This document shows, one piece after another, positions 29,984 to 38,264 of a stretch of DNA of 64,000 nucleotides. The notes beneath the pieces were generated by a model. It was not told the origin of the DNA. It ran no database searches and saw only the letters and a list, made by a program, of their open reading frames with translations. This DNA is from Salipiger sp. H15 (GTDB taxonomy: Bacteria; Pseudomonadota; Alphaproteobacteria; Rhodobacterales; Rhodobacteraceae): contig NZ_CP123384.1 of the NCBI RefSeq assembly GCF_040409955.1, positions 1,212,501 to 1,276,500 on the forward strand. Reading direction: 5' to 3'. Both the position numbers and the translations under genes were made by a program. Each line of letters starts with the position of its first letter. Positions within the stretch are counted from its first letter, which is position 1.

Positions 29984-30403
29984 TCACTCGGAGTCGATCC
30001 GGCCGCGCATCGCCTTGACCTCGCCGCGCTCCTTCTTGGCCTTGATGCGGCGGTTCTTGGAGCCGAGCGTCGGCTTGGTGGCGATGCGGCGGCGCGGCTT
30101 TTCCAGCGCCTTGCGGATCAGCTCGGCGAGGCGCTCGCGGGCGATCTCGCGGTTGCGGGCCTGGCTGCGGGTGTCCTCGACCTGCAGCACCAGCGCGCCG
30201 TCCTTGGTCCAGCGGCGGCCGGCGAGGCGCTTCAGCCGGGCCTTGACCGGCGGCGTCAGGCTGGGCGAGCGCTCGGCCTCGAAACGCAGCTCGACGGCGG
30301 TCGAGACCTTGTTCACGTTCTGCCCGCCCGGGCCGGAGGCGCGGATGAACTGCTCGGTAAGCTCCCAGTCCGAAATGCTTATGGTGTCGGTGATGCGCAG
30401 CAT
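29984..30403 (-). CDS. arfB: Alternative ribosome-rescue factor ArfB (YaeJ)
   Basis: 139 residues. The codon-independent peptidyl-tRNA hydrolase motif GGQ is at residues 26-28 (ASGPGGQNVNK), and a basic, disordered C-terminal tail (RRRIATKPTLGSKNRRIKAKKERGEVKAMRGRI) is the segment that enters the empty mRNA channel. It frees ribosomes stalled on non-stop mRNA. Full length, single gene, with an intergenic repeat behind it and a terminator in front of it from the upstream RNA locus. Confidence 0.95.
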   Translation of the reverse strand: MLRITDTISISDWELTEQFIRASGPGGQNVNKVSTAVELRFEAERSPSLTPPVKARLKRLAGRRWTKDGALVLQVEDTRSQARNREIARERLAELIRKALEKPRRRIATKPTLGSKNRRIKAKKERGEVKAMRGRIDSE

Positions 30404-30462
30404 GGCGGGGACATTAGCGTGGAACGGGGGCGGTGCAAGCGGCGCGGGGCGGAAAGCACGAG

Positions 30463-30484
30463 ACCCGCGCCGGGGCGCGGGTCC
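30463..30484 (-). terminator. Terminator of the 30.6-kb RNA/ORF locus
   Basis: GACCCGCGCC (30463-30472) and GGCGCGGGTC (30475-30484) are exact inverted repeats. On the minus strand they are followed by TCGTGCTTTCC. Confidence 0.6.
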
Positions 30485-30492
30485 AATCGTAA

Positions 30493-30524
30493 ATGGGCCA
30501 CGCGGCCTGTCGCGTGACCCATTC
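30493..30524 (-). other. Strong hairpin downstream of the 18-codon ORF
   Basis: AATGGGCCACGCG and CGCGTGACCCATT form a 13-bp stem with one mismatch. A third hairpin, TAGGGCAGC/GCTGCCCTA (30550-30558 and 30586-30594), overlaps the ORF stop codon. CCTCCTT of the minus strand (30534-30540) lies between them and can pair with the ORF's SD. Confidence 0.6.
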
Positions 30525-30591
30525 GAGACGTCAAGGAGGCGGGGCCGGTTAGGGCAGCGCCAATTCGGGTTCCTTCACGCCAGGGGCTGCC

Positions 30592-30648
30592 CTAGCGTAC
30601 TGCCCTCCGAACTGTCCCAACACCCTTCTCCAATGCTTCTCTAGACAC
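30592..30648 (-). CDS. 18-codon ORF with perfect extended Shine-Dalgarno
   Basis: GTG start at 30648; product MSREALEKGVGTVRRAVR; stop TAG. Upstream AAAGGAGGTGATCC (30650-30663) is fully complementary to the usual 3' tail of 16S rRNA, with 7 nt between GG and the start codon. This is far stronger than any other ribosome site in the window. The basic, amphipathic-looking product matches nothing I know. It could be a real small protein, a regulatory leader, or a decoy for ribosomes. Three hairpins follow, and an internal CCTCCTT could hide the SD. It lies 83 bp downstream of the queuosine-precursor transporter gene. Confidence 0.45.
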   Translation of the reverse strand: MSREALEKGVGTVRRAVR

Positions 30649-30730
30649 TGGATCACCTCCTTTCAGCTGTTTTGAAAACGCAATTTCAGCGTGCCATGGA
30701 AAAGCACATCCGCAAAGCGTTTTTGCAGCC

Positions 30731-31372
30731 TCAGGCGATTGCCCTAGAGGAAAGTGCCTTAGAAACGATCATTCGGAAGGGAACGAGGGCGAGGATGGCC
30801 AGCGAGAGCTTCACCATCCAGTCCGCGAGGCCCAGCGAGACCCAGAGCGGCACGGTCGGACCGGCGCCGAGCAGCGGCAGGGTCTCGTTCGCCCAGGACA
30901 CGTCGTTGCCGGGCTCGAGGAAGCTGAGCGCGCCGGCGAAGGCCACCGAGAAGAAGATCACCGTGTCGAGCGAGCTGCCGACGAGGGTCGAGGCCAGCGG
31001 CGCGCGCCACCAGGCGCCGTCGCGCAGCCGGTCGAAGATCGCCACGTCCATGAGCTGCGCGGTGAGGAAGGCGGCGCCGGAGCCGAGCGCCACGCGCAGC
31101 GTCACCGCCGGGTAGCTGTAGCCGTCGCCCTGCAGCATCACCTGCGTGCCGATGAGCGAGCAGATCACCCCGGTGACGAAGCCCGCGAGCACCACCTTGC
31201 GCGCCGCCCGCACGCCGTAGAGGCGGTTCATCAGGTCGGTGACGAGGAAGGCGACGGGGTAGGTGAAGGCGCCCCAGGTCAGCCACTGGCCGAAGAGGAT
31301 CTGCACGAGGATGTTCGAGGCCAGCACGGTGGCGGCCATGGCGATGATGCCGGGAAGGAAGGAGCGTGTCAT
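30731..31372 (-). CDS. yhhQ: Queuosine precursor transporter (YhhQ/VUT family)
   Basis: 213 residues from ATG 31372, mostly hydrophobic, with about six membrane helices. The family marks are FLVTDLMNRLYGVRAARKVV and SSLDTVIFFSVAF. YhhQ imports preQ0/preQ1 so that the cell can make queuosine in tRNA. An upstream TTG (31393) would add seven residues; neither start has a good ribosome site. PreQ1 or preQ0 riboswitches often precede such genes, but I see none in the 66 bp upstream. Confidence 0.88.
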   Translation of the reverse strand: MTRSFLPGIIAMAATVLASNILVQILFGQWLTWGAFTYPVAFLVTDLMNRLYGVRAARKVVLAGFVTGVICSLIGTQVMLQGDGYSYPAVTLRVALGSGAAFLTAQLMDVAIFDRLRDGAWWRAPLASTLVGSSLDTVIFFSVAFAGALSFLEPGNDVSWANETLPLLGAGPTVPLWVSLGLADWMVKLSLAILALVPFRMIVSKALSSRAIA

Positions 31373-31438
31373 GATGGTGACCCGTTTTAGCAAGGTGGCG
31401 GGGAACTTGGCCCGCCTGCCGGGCGGACGGACGGGTCC

Positions 31439-32377
31439 TTACTGGCTGAGCCCGTGCAGATCAAGCGATTCCGGCACGTCGTATTCGACGAACTGGGTCT
31501 TCTGGAAGAACTTGAAGTTGTCGTCCGAGATCATCGTCAGCCGCAGCCGACCCGGGGACGAGCGCCAGACCGCGATGCCCTCGAGGTTGTCGTGCTGCAG
31601 CGGGCGGCTCTCGAACAGGGTCTGCTCGTTCGAGATCCTGTCGTCGGTGATGTCGAAGCGCCGCACCCGGCTGCGGAAGGCGTAGCCGGTGAACTCGCGC
31701 TCGAGCAGGTAGAAGCGCCCGTCGGGCCCGATGTCGGCGCCGACCGCGAGGAAGCCGCCGCGCCGGGGCAGGTCGAAGACGTGGCTCCAGTTTCCGTCCT
31801 CGAGCCGCCAGACCGGGAAGGGGCGGGTGAGCCGGCCGGAGCGCTCGGGCAGGGTCAGCAGCCGTCCCTGCGCATCGATGGCGAGCGCCTCCATCCCCGA
31901 GTTGCCCTCGAGGCTGCGGTAGAAGGGGCCCCTCGGCAGCACGGTGGCGGGCAGGTCGTAGCGCTCGGAGGCGTGGATGCGCGGCGGGCCCTCGAAGGAG
32001 ACGTAGAGCCGCCCGTCGGGTCCGATGGCGAGCCCCTCGGCATCGTCGATCTCGGGGTCGATCCGGCTGCCGGTCTCGTCGAGCAGCTTTTCCACCGGCG
32101 TGGACTCGAGCCCGGTGATGCGGCTGTCCTCGCGCTCGAAACTGCCCATGACGATGCTGCCGCGATCGCTGATCGCGGTGAACTGCTGCCCGTCGTCGCT
32201 GACCTCGAGCCCGGAGAAGCCGCCGAAGCGGTCGTGCGAATTGCTCCAGGTGTAGGTGCCGACGTAGCGCACGCCGGGCGGCCCGTCGGGCGTGTCGGCG
32301 CAGGCCGACATCGCCAGCAGGCTCGCCAGTCCGGCGATGCGGGCCGCGCTCAGCGCGCGGCGAGAACGGAAGCGCAT
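31439..32377 (-). CDS. Phytase-like esterase lipoprotein (PF13449)
   Basis: 312 residues. N-terminal basic signal and lipobox (LASLLAMSAC) indicate an anchored lipoprotein. The remainder is the esterase-like activity of phytase domain: GGFSGLEVSDDGQQFTAISDRGSI, DDAEGLAIGPDGRLYVSFE, GNSGMEALAIDAQGRLLTLPE and the closing HDNLEGIAVWR, which repeat a beta-propeller pattern. The substrate is unknown. Its start lies inside the end of mepA (28-bp overlap), so it is the last gene of an MFS-mepA-esterase operon that looks devoted to the cell envelope. Confidence 0.85.
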   Translation of the reverse strand: MRFRSRRALSAARIAGLASLLAMSACADTPDGPPGVRYVGTYTWSNSHDRFGGFSGLEVSDDGQQFTAISDRGSIVMGSFEREDSRITGLESTPVEKLLDETGSRIDPEIDDAEGLAIGPDGRLYVSFEGPPRIHASERYDLPATVLPRGPFYRSLEGNSGMEALAIDAQGRLLTLPERSGRLTRPFPVWRLEDGNWSHVFDLPRRGGFLAVGADIGPDGRFYLLEREFTGYAFRSRVRRFDITDDRISNEQTLFESRPLQHDNLEGIAVWRSSPGRLRLTMISDDNFKFFQKTQFVEYDVPESLDLHGLSQ

Positions 32378-33288
32378 TGGGCCGGAAGGTCACCCATCAC
32401 CAGTTCGCGCTTGGGTGTCGGGGTCACCTTGGGCGCGTTCGGGTCGGGTTTCGGAGGGTTGAGGATGTTGTTCACCCAGGCCTGCGCATCGGCGCAGCCG
32501 TCGCCGGCGGGCGGCGGGTCCTGGTTGACGCAGGAGGCATCGCCGCGCGGGCAGTTCAGGCGCACGTGGAAATGGTAGTGGTGCCCGTACCAGGGACGGA
32601 TCTTGCGCAGCCAGGAGCGGTCGCCGGTCTCGTCCTTGCACATCTGCACCTTGGCGCCGGGGAAGACGAAGATGCGCGCGACGCGCGGGTCCTGCGCCGC
32701 GGCCTTGAGCAGCGCGTGGTGCTGCGGCGTCCACTTGTCGTTGACGTAGGCGCCCGCGGCGCGCTGCATCGAGATCGACGAGAGGTCCTCGCGCTGCTGG
32801 CGCGTCAGGTGCAGGTTGTCGGTGGGGCGCATCCAGATGTCGGCGTCGAGCCCCATCTGGTGGCTGGCATGGCCGGTCACCATCGGCCCGCCGCGCGGCT
32901 GGCTCATGTCGCCGACGTAGATGCCGTTCCAGCCGGGCAGCTGCGCCGCCTTGCGCGAGAGGTCCTCGAGGAAGCCGACCAGCTCGGGGTGGCCCCAGTT
33001 GCGGTTGCGCGACAGGCGCATCGCCTGCCAGGTCGGCCCGGTCTCGGGCAGCTGCTGCGCGCCGGCGACGCAGCCCTTGGCATAGGAGCCGAAGGCGGCG
33101 GGGGTCAGCTGCGCCGGCACGCTCTGCGCGCCGAAGAGCTGCTTGGCGTTCTTCGTCGAGATCACGCCGGTGACCTTGGGCAGCTCGGCGGTGCTGGTGG
33201 CGCGCGGGGCCGGGCGGTCGTCGCTGCAGGCGGCGAGGCCCAGGGCAAGCGCGGAGGCCAGGGTGAGGGTCGTCAGGGTGCGGATCAT
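32350..33288 (-). CDS. mepA: Penicillin-insensitive murein endopeptidase
   Basis: 312 residues, peptidase family M74. It cuts D-Ala-mDAP cross-links in peptidoglycan and is a periplasmic zinc enzyme. Lipobox-like ALGLAAC near residue 21 suggests a lipoprotein. Zinc and active-site motifs are GHASHQMGLDADIW and GHHYHFHVRLNCP. Six cysteines fit the disulfides of E. coli MepA. Its start overlaps the MFS stop (ATGA) and its end overlaps the esterase gene, so all three are translationally coupled. Confidence 0.93.
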   Translation of the reverse strand: MIRTLTTLTLASALALGLAACSDDRPAPRATSTAELPKVTGVISTKNAKQLFGAQSVPAQLTPAAFGSYAKGCVAGAQQLPETGPTWQAMRLSRNRNWGHPELVGFLEDLSRKAAQLPGWNGIYVGDMSQPRGGPMVTGHASHQMGLDADIWMRPTDNLHLTRQQREDLSSISMQRAAGAYVNDKWTPQHHALLKAAAQDPRVARIFVFPGAKVQMCKDETGDRSWLRKIRPWYGHHYHFHVRLNCPRGDASCVNQDPPPAGDGCADAQAWVNNILNPPKPDPNAPKVTPTPKRELVMGDLPAQCASVLAAR

Positions 33289-34625
33289 TCTGCTCGATCT
33301 CCGTCTGGTTTCACCCAGAGTAACAGACCGAGCCCCACGACGAAAAGCAGGATCAGCGGCGTGACGCCGATCCGCTGCGATCCGCTCAGCAGGGTGGCAG
33401 CGCCGATGAGCAGCGGCGCAAGGAACGAGGTCGCCTTGCCGGAAAGCGCGTAGAGCCCGAAGGCCTCGGTCATCCGCGCCGGGTCGGCCTGGCGCACCAT
33501 CATGCTGCGCGAGGCCGATTGCAGCACGCCGCCGCCGGCACCGATGAGCACGCCGAAGAGATAGAAGGCGAGGTCCGGCAGCTTCGATCCCTCGGGGACC
33601 GGCAGGCCGAAGACGCTCTGCCGGTCGACCAGCACGATGGCGAGGGCGACCAGCGCCAGCAGCACGATCATCGCCACGATCACCGGCTTCGGGCCGAGCT
33701 TCGTGTCGGCCTTGCCGCCGAGCCAGGCGAAGAGCGCGCCCGAGACGATGGCGAGAATGCCGAAGACCCCGGTGTCGACCACCGACCAGCCGAGCACGCC
33801 CGCCGCGTAGATGCCGCCGAAGGCATACATGCCGTTGAGCGCGTCGCGGTAGAACATCGACGCGGCGAGATAGGCGAAAAGCGACGGGCGGCGGGGCAGG
33901 CGGCGCAGCGTGTCCTTGAGCTGCGCGAGGCCGCGGCGCAGCGCGCCCCTCGGCGCGGCCACGGGTTTCGGCTCCTTCACCCAGAGGAAGAACGGGATCA
34001 TGAAGACCGCGTACCAGAGCGCGGTGAGCGGGCCGACGGCGCGGGTGCCCTCGCGCTGGGCGGCGTCGAGGCCGAGCACCGGGTCGAGCCCGAGCAGGGT
34101 CTTGCCGGTCGCCGCGCTCTCGGCGAAGAGCGCCAGCATCAGCGCCAGCGAGATCAGCCCGCCGACGTAGCCGAAGGCCCAGCCGTTGCCCGAGATGCGG
34201 CCGATCTCCTCGCGCGGGCCGAGGTCCGGCAGCATGGCATTGGTGAAGATCGTGGCGAACTCCATGCCGACGAGGCCGAGCGCGAAGAAGAACAGCGTGG
34301 CGGCAAGGTTGAACGCGCCGGGCGCCGCGAACCAGAGCATCGCCGAGCCGAGCACGTAGAGCACCGAGAAGAGCCAGATCCAGCGCATCCGGTGGCCGCC
34401 GCTGTCGGCCATGGCGCCGAGCACCGGGGCGAGGATCGCGATGACCAGCCCCGCCGCGCCGATGCCGAAGCCCCAGGCCGCCTGCGCGGCGCTGCCGTCA
34501 CCCATCAGCTCCTTCACGTAGGGCGCGAAGATGAAGGTGATCAGCAGCGTGTTGTAGGGCTGGCTGGCCCAGTCGAAGAAGAACCAGCCCCAGATGCGCC
34601 TGCGCAAGCTCCTGTTCGTCGTCAT
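33285..34625 (-). CDS. MFS transporter, UMF1/Atg22-like
   Basis: 446 residues from ATG 34625 (MTTNRSLRRRIWGWFFFDWA). The N-terminal FFFDWASQPYNTLLITFIFAPYV, the LAPVLGAMADSGGHR loop and twelve hydrophobic helices place it in the UMF1 group related to vacuolar Atg22 effluxers, which may move amino acids or cell-wall turnover products. First gene of the operon with mepA; because MepA releases muropeptides, uptake or recycling of wall fragments is a reasonable guess but unproven. The open frame back to 34703 has no ribosome site. Confidence 0.88.
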   Translation of the reverse strand: MTTNRSLRRRIWGWFFFDWASQPYNTLLITFIFAPYVKELMGDGSAAQAAWGFGIGAAGLVIAILAPVLGAMADSGGHRMRWIWLFSVLYVLGSAMLWFAAPGAFNLAATLFFFALGLVGMEFATIFTNAMLPDLGPREEIGRISGNGWAFGYVGGLISLALMLALFAESAATGKTLLGLDPVLGLDAAQREGTRAVGPLTALWYAVFMIPFFLWVKEPKPVAAPRGALRRGLAQLKDTLRRLPRRPSLFAYLAASMFYRDALNGMYAFGGIYAAGVLGWSVVDTGVFGILAIVSGALFAWLGGKADTKLGPKPVIVAMIVLLALVALAIVLVDRQSVFGLPVPEGSKLPDLAFYLFGVLIGAGGGVLQSASRSMMVRQADPARMTEAFGLYALSGKATSFLAPLLIGAATLLSGSQRIGVTPLILLFVVGLGLLLWVKPDGDRAE

Positions 34626-34716
34626 GCCCTGTCCTGCCTGCACTGTCCTGCCCTGTCCCTGGCCGTTTGCGGCGATAGAACAGGGGCGGCGGCGCCAAGG
34701 CAAGGCCGCGCCGGGC

Positions 34717-35334
34717 TCAGGCGGCGTTTTCGCCGGCGCGGAGGTCGGCGGGCTCCGCCACCGCGGGCGCGGCGGCGGCGGGCAGGGGCGCCGGCACCGG
34801 CTCCTGCATCGGCGGCCAGGGGCGCTGGGTCTCGCTCTCGATCCAGGTCCCGACCCAGTCCGGCAGCGGCGGCGAGACGGTGTCCCCGCCGAGCAGGCCC
34901 ATCACCCGCCCGGGCGCGATCATCCCCGCGCCGGAGGTGACGGCGGTGCGGAACACCGCGTGGCTGGCGCACTCCCCGTCCGATTTCCACATGCTCTGCT
35001 CGATGTAGAGGAACCGCGCGTCCCAGCCGATCAGCCGGCTGTGCATCTCGATCCGGTCGAAGAGCTTCACCCGCTTGCGGTAGCGCACCATGGTCCCGGC
35101 GATGGCAAAGCCCCAGCGCTCGCGCTTGAGCAGGGCGAGCAGGCCGCTGCGCCGGGCCATCGGCATGCGCCCGAGATCGTAGAGCGTCAGCACCCGGCCG
35201 TTGTTGAGCTCGGCGAACATGTCGAGATCCCAGGGCCAGCAGACGTGGCGCGTCACGCTGGTCTCGCCCGGCTCGAGCGGCAGGGCGTTGCGGACGAGGA
35301 ACAATTCCTTGGCGAGGCGCAGAAACGGGTACAT
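34717..35334 (-). CDS. Acyl-CoA thioesterase, THEM6/4HBT type
   Basis: 205 residues. Hot-dog-fold thioesterase with the THEM6-like pattern: CWPWDLDMFAELNNGRVLTLYDLGRM at the start, MVRYRKRVKLFDRIEMHSRLIGWD in the middle. The tail after residue 170 is Pro/Ala-rich. Start ATG 35334 behind AAAGGAG; the longer frame to 35871 crosses yggT and a repeat and is rejected. It probably hydrolyses a fatty acyl-CoA in the cytoplasm; the real substrate is unknown. Confidence 0.87.
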   Translation of the reverse strand: MYPFLRLAKELFLVRNALPLEPGETSVTRHVCWPWDLDMFAELNNGRVLTLYDLGRMPMARRSGLLALLKRERWGFAIAGTMVRYRKRVKLFDRIEMHSRLIGWDARFLYIEQSMWKSDGECASHAVFRTAVTSGAGMIAPGRVMGLLGGDTVSPPLPDWVGTWIESETQRPWPPMQEPVPAPLPAAAAPAVAEPADLRAGENAA

Positions 35335-35466
35335 GGGCGCTCCTTTCGGAGGGCAAAAGGGTCGCAGGGTGACGCCTGCGTCAACCGCGACCTTGCGGCA
35401 CTCTTGAGCTTTGCGCCGCGGCTGCCTAGGTCTTGGGACGGTTTCATTCACAAAGGGCGCACCCGC

Positions 35467-35760
35467 ATGCAATCGCTGTTCCAGATCCTGATGCTGATCC
35501 TCGACGTGGTCTGGTTCATCATCATCGCGCATGTGATCATGAGCTGGCTGATCAACTTCCAGGTGCTGAACCTGCGCCAGCCGCTGGTCGCGCAGATCTG
35601 GGACGGGCTGAACCGCCTGCTCGAGCCGATCTATTCCACCATCCGCCGGGTGCTGCCGCCGATGGGCGGGCTCGACCTCGCGCCGCTGGTCACGCTGATC
35701 GCGGTCTACGCGATCCGCATCATCCTGCAGAATAACGCCGGGCTCTTCCTTAGCTACTGA
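35467..35760 (+). CDS. YggT family membrane protein
   Basis: 97 residues with two hydrophobic segments (residues 4-30 and ~70-90). The YggT family motifs LLEPIYSTIRRVLPPMGGLDLAPLV and HVIMSWL are clear. YggT proteins are linked to osmotic shock response and cell-division or envelope integrity in other bacteria. Start ATG 35467, with AAAGGG upstream. The stop runs directly into the intergenic repeat cluster. Confidence 0.93.
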   Translation: MQSLFQILMLILDVVWFIIIAHVIMSWLINFQVLNLRQPLVAQIWDGLNRLLEPIYSTIRRVLPPMGGLDLAPLVTLIAVYAIRIILQNNAGLFLSY

Positions 35761-35766
35761 GAAAGA

Positions 35767-35923
35767 GGGGGCTCCGCCCGCCGGAGGAAGTGGGGGCTCC
35801 GCCCGCCGGCAGTAAGTGGGGGCTCCGCCCCCGAGGCGCTGCGCGCCTCTCCCCCGGGATATTTGAGACAAGTGGAAGCGGGGGACGGGGCGCGTCCTCC
35901 GCTTCTTCTCTTTTCAAATACGC
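35767..35923. repeat. Intergenic repeat cluster between yggT and the hydrolase gene
   Basis: Three 25-26-bp units starting GGGGGCTCCGCC at 35767, 35792 and 35818, then GGCGCTGCGCGCC, CCCCCGGGATATTTGAG and AAGTGGAAG (35856-35878), followed in reverse complement by GTATTTGAAAAGAGAAGAAG at 35902-35921. The layout equals that at 18.2 kb: tandem hairpins plus two facing tails. Confidence 0.8.
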
Positions 35924-35938
35924 CCTTTCGGAGCGGCC

Positions 35939-36868
35939 TCACTCGGCGGCGCGGCGCCGGGTCTTGGGCGCGGTGATCGGCAGGTAGTCCAGCGGCTCGC
36001 GGTGCTCTTCGAAGTTGAAGACATTGGCGCGGATCTCGGCGCAGCGGTCGAGGTCGACCTCGGCGCAGATCACCTCGTCGCCCGATGTGCTGGCCTTGGC
36101 GACGATCTCGCCGGTGGGCGCGACGATGATCGAGCCGCCGATCAGCACCGAGCCCTCCTCGAGCCCGGCCTTGGCCACGGCGACGCCCCAGGTGCCGTTC
36201 TGGTAGCAGCCCGCCATGACCGAGAGCTCGTTGTGGAAATACTGCAGGTGGTCGTGCTCGGGCGCCGGGGCGAAATGGATCGGGGTGTTGTAGCCGAGGC
36301 AGACCAGCTCGGCGCCGCCGAGGCCGAGCACGCGCCAGGTCTCCGGCCAGCGGCGGTCATTGCAGATGCACATGCCGAGCTTGCCGCCCAACATGTCGAA
36401 CACCGGCCAGCCGAGGTCGCCCTTCTCGAAATAGCGCTTCTCGAGGTGCTGGAAGGGGCGCCACTCCTCGTTCTCCCAGTGCCCGGGCAGGTGGATCTTG
36501 CGGTACTTGCCGGCGATCTCGCCGTCGGGGCCGACGAGGATCGCCGTGTTGTAGTGGTGCCCATCGGGGGTGAGCTCGGCATAACCGAGGTGGAAGCCGA
36601 TCTCGAGCTCCCTTGCCAGCGCGAAGAGCGGCGCGGTGGCGTCGTTCGGCATCTCGGTCTCGAACCACTGGTCGAGCCCGGGGCCGGCCTCGATGAACCA
36701 GCGCGGGAAGAAGGTGGTGAGCGCAAGTTCGGGGAAGACCACGAGCGAGGCGCCGCGCGCCTTGGCGTCCCGCATCATCGCGCAGAGGCGGGCGACGGCG
36801 GAGCTGCGCGGCTCGTCCTTCGCGATGGGGCCGAGCTGGGCGGCGGCGACGGTGAACTTGCGGCTCAT
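35939..36868 (-). CDS. N-carbamoyl-D-amino-acid hydrolase (nitrilase superfamily)
   Basis: 309 residues. The carbon-nitrogen hydrolase triad is visible as Glu47 (VVFPELAL), Lys124 (RKIHLPGHW) and Cys169 (ICNDRRWPE); the ICNDRRWPE context and EEWRPFQHLEKRYF are specific to D-carbamoylases. It would hydrolyse N-carbamoyl amino acids to amino acid, ammonia and CO2, the last step of hydantoin breakdown. No hydantoinase gene is adjacent. Start ATG 36868 behind AAAGGATCC. It follows the diaminopropionate lyase gene by 11 bp and is surely co-transcribed. Confidence 0.88.
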   Translation of the reverse strand: MSRKFTVAAAQLGPIAKDEPRSSAVARLCAMMRDAKARGASLVVFPELALTTFFPRWFIEAGPGLDQWFETEMPNDATAPLFALARELEIGFHLGYAELTPDGHHYNTAILVGPDGEIAGKYRKIHLPGHWENEEWRPFQHLEKRYFEKGDLGWPVFDMLGGKLGMCICNDRRWPETWRVLGLGGAELVCLGYNTPIHFAPAPEHDHLQYFHNELSVMAGCYQNGTWGVAVAKAGLEEGSVLIGGSIIVAPTGEIVAKASTSGDEVICAEVDLDRCAEIRANVFNFEEHREPLDYLPITAPKTRRRAAE

Positions 36869-36879
36869 GGCGGATCCTT

Positions 36880-38115
36880 TCAGGGGGTTGATCTGATCTG
36901 GGAGGCGGGCGCGCCGACGAGCTCTTCGTAGAGCCCGGGGTCGGTGTCGCCCTCGGTGCCGAAGGTGAGGATGCGGGAGGCCTCGTCGAGGCCGAGCAGC
37001 GCGCGCGCCTCGGGGTCGGCCATGGCAAGGCGCAGCCCGGCGACGCCGGCGACGGCGGACTCGCCCGCGACCAGCGCGGGATCGCCGCCTGTGGGGAAGG
37101 CGAGGCGGCGCATGGCGGCGACGGCGGCGGCATCGGACAGCGCGATCACCGCGTCGCCGTGGTCCTGCAGGATTTCCCAGGCGAGGGCCGAGACCTCGCC
37201 GCAGGCAAGCCCGGCCATCAGCGTGCCGAGATCGCCGTGCACCGCGGTGCGCGTGCCGGTCCGGTAGGAGGCGAGGAAGCAGGCCGCCTGGTCGGGATCG
37301 CAGAGGATGATCCTCGGGCGGTTCGCGCCGTAGCGGCGCACCGCCTGCGCGGTCACCGCCGCGGCCATGCCGCCGACGCCGGTCTGCAGGAAGATGTGGG
37401 TGGGCGGCTGGTCCAGCGCATCCAGCGCCTCGGCCGCCATCAGCTCGTAGCCCTGCATCACGTCGCGCGGCACGTCCATGTAGCCGGGGTAGGAGGTGTC
37501 GGAGACCACGAACCAGCCTTGCGCCGTCGCCACCTCCTGCGCCGCGCGCACCGAGTCGTCGTAGTTGCCTGGGGTGCGGCGGACCTCGGCGCCGTAGGCC
37601 TCGATCGCCGCCTTGCGGCCCTCGGAGACGGTGGCATGGATGAAGATCACGCAGGCGCAGCCGAAGCTCTGTGCGCCCCAGGCGACCGAGCGGCCGTGGT
37701 TGCCGTCGGTGGCGCAGCAGACGGTGATCCCCGCCGCCTCGGGGATCGCGCGGGAGGTGATCTCGGACATGTCCACGGCGCGGCCGAGCCGGGTGGAGAG
37801 TTCCTTCTGCAGCAGCCGCGCCACGGCATAGGCGCCGCCGAGCGCCTTGAAACTGCCGAGGCCGAAACGACTGCCCTCGTCCTTGTAGTGCAGGCTGGCG
37901 ACGCCGGTCTCGGCGGCCAGCGCCGGCAGCGCGGCGAGCGGCGTCTCGGCATGACCGGGCCAGCCGCGGATTGTCTCGGCCGCGGCGGCGAAGCCCGCGT
38001 CGCTGAGGATGGCGTCCTGGCCTTCGGTCCATTGCGTGCCGGGCACGGCCTGCGCGTTCAGGCAAAGCGTGAAGGCGGCATCGGTGCCTTCGTTTCGGGT
38101 GAGTTCCTCGGCCAT
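36880..38115 (-). CDS. dpaL: Diaminopropionate ammonia-lyase (PLP-dependent)
   Basis: 411 residues, fold-type II PLP enzyme (DpaL/YgeX). It splits 2,3-diaminopropionate into pyruvate and two ammonia. The Schiff-base Lys90 lies in LGSFKALGGAYA; the asparagine loop TDGNHGRSVAWGA and glycine-rich phosphate-binding TGVGGMAAAVTA are conserved. Start ATG 38115 behind GGAAGGA; the open frame to 38247 has no such site. In E. coli ygeX is near hydantoinase and carbamoyl-transfer genes; here it is paired with an N-carbamoyl hydrolase, suggesting a small route from ureido-amino acids to pyruvate and ammonia. Confidence 0.9.
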   Translation of the reverse strand: MAEELTRNEGTDAAFTLCLNAQAVPGTQWTEGQDAILSDAGFAAAAETIRGWPGHAETPLAALPALAAETGVASLHYKDEGSRFGLGSFKALGGAYAVARLLQKELSTRLGRAVDMSEITSRAIPEAAGITVCCATDGNHGRSVAWGAQSFGCACVIFIHATVSEGRKAAIEAYGAEVRRTPGNYDDSVRAAQEVATAQGWFVVSDTSYPGYMDVPRDVMQGYELMAAEALDALDQPPTHIFLQTGVGGMAAAVTAQAVRRYGANRPRIILCDPDQAACFLASYRTGTRTAVHGDLGTLMAGLACGEVSALAWEILQDHGDAVIALSDAAAVAAMRRLAFPTGGDPALVAGESAVAGVAGLRLAMADPEARALLGLDEASRILTFGTEGDTDPGLYEELVGAPASQIRSTP

Positions 38116-38264
38116 GCTGTCCTTCCGGTGGTCTGCGGTACTGAAGAAGAAAGTTCGGACTCTTGCAAAGGTCCGCGGGGCGGTCACGCGCCCCAGGAGG
38201 AGCCTGTGCTGAATATTCGGGCAGCTCAAGCCGCGTGGCGGCTGCACCGGGGAGGGCGTGCGCC

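Noticed and set aside
30650..30663. GGATCACCTCCTTT on the plus strand is identical to the 3' end of 16S rRNA
   Set aside because: Only these 14 nt match; no other 16S sequence surrounds them. On the minus strand they make an ideal Shine-Dalgarno before a short ORF, which explains them better than an rRNA remnant.
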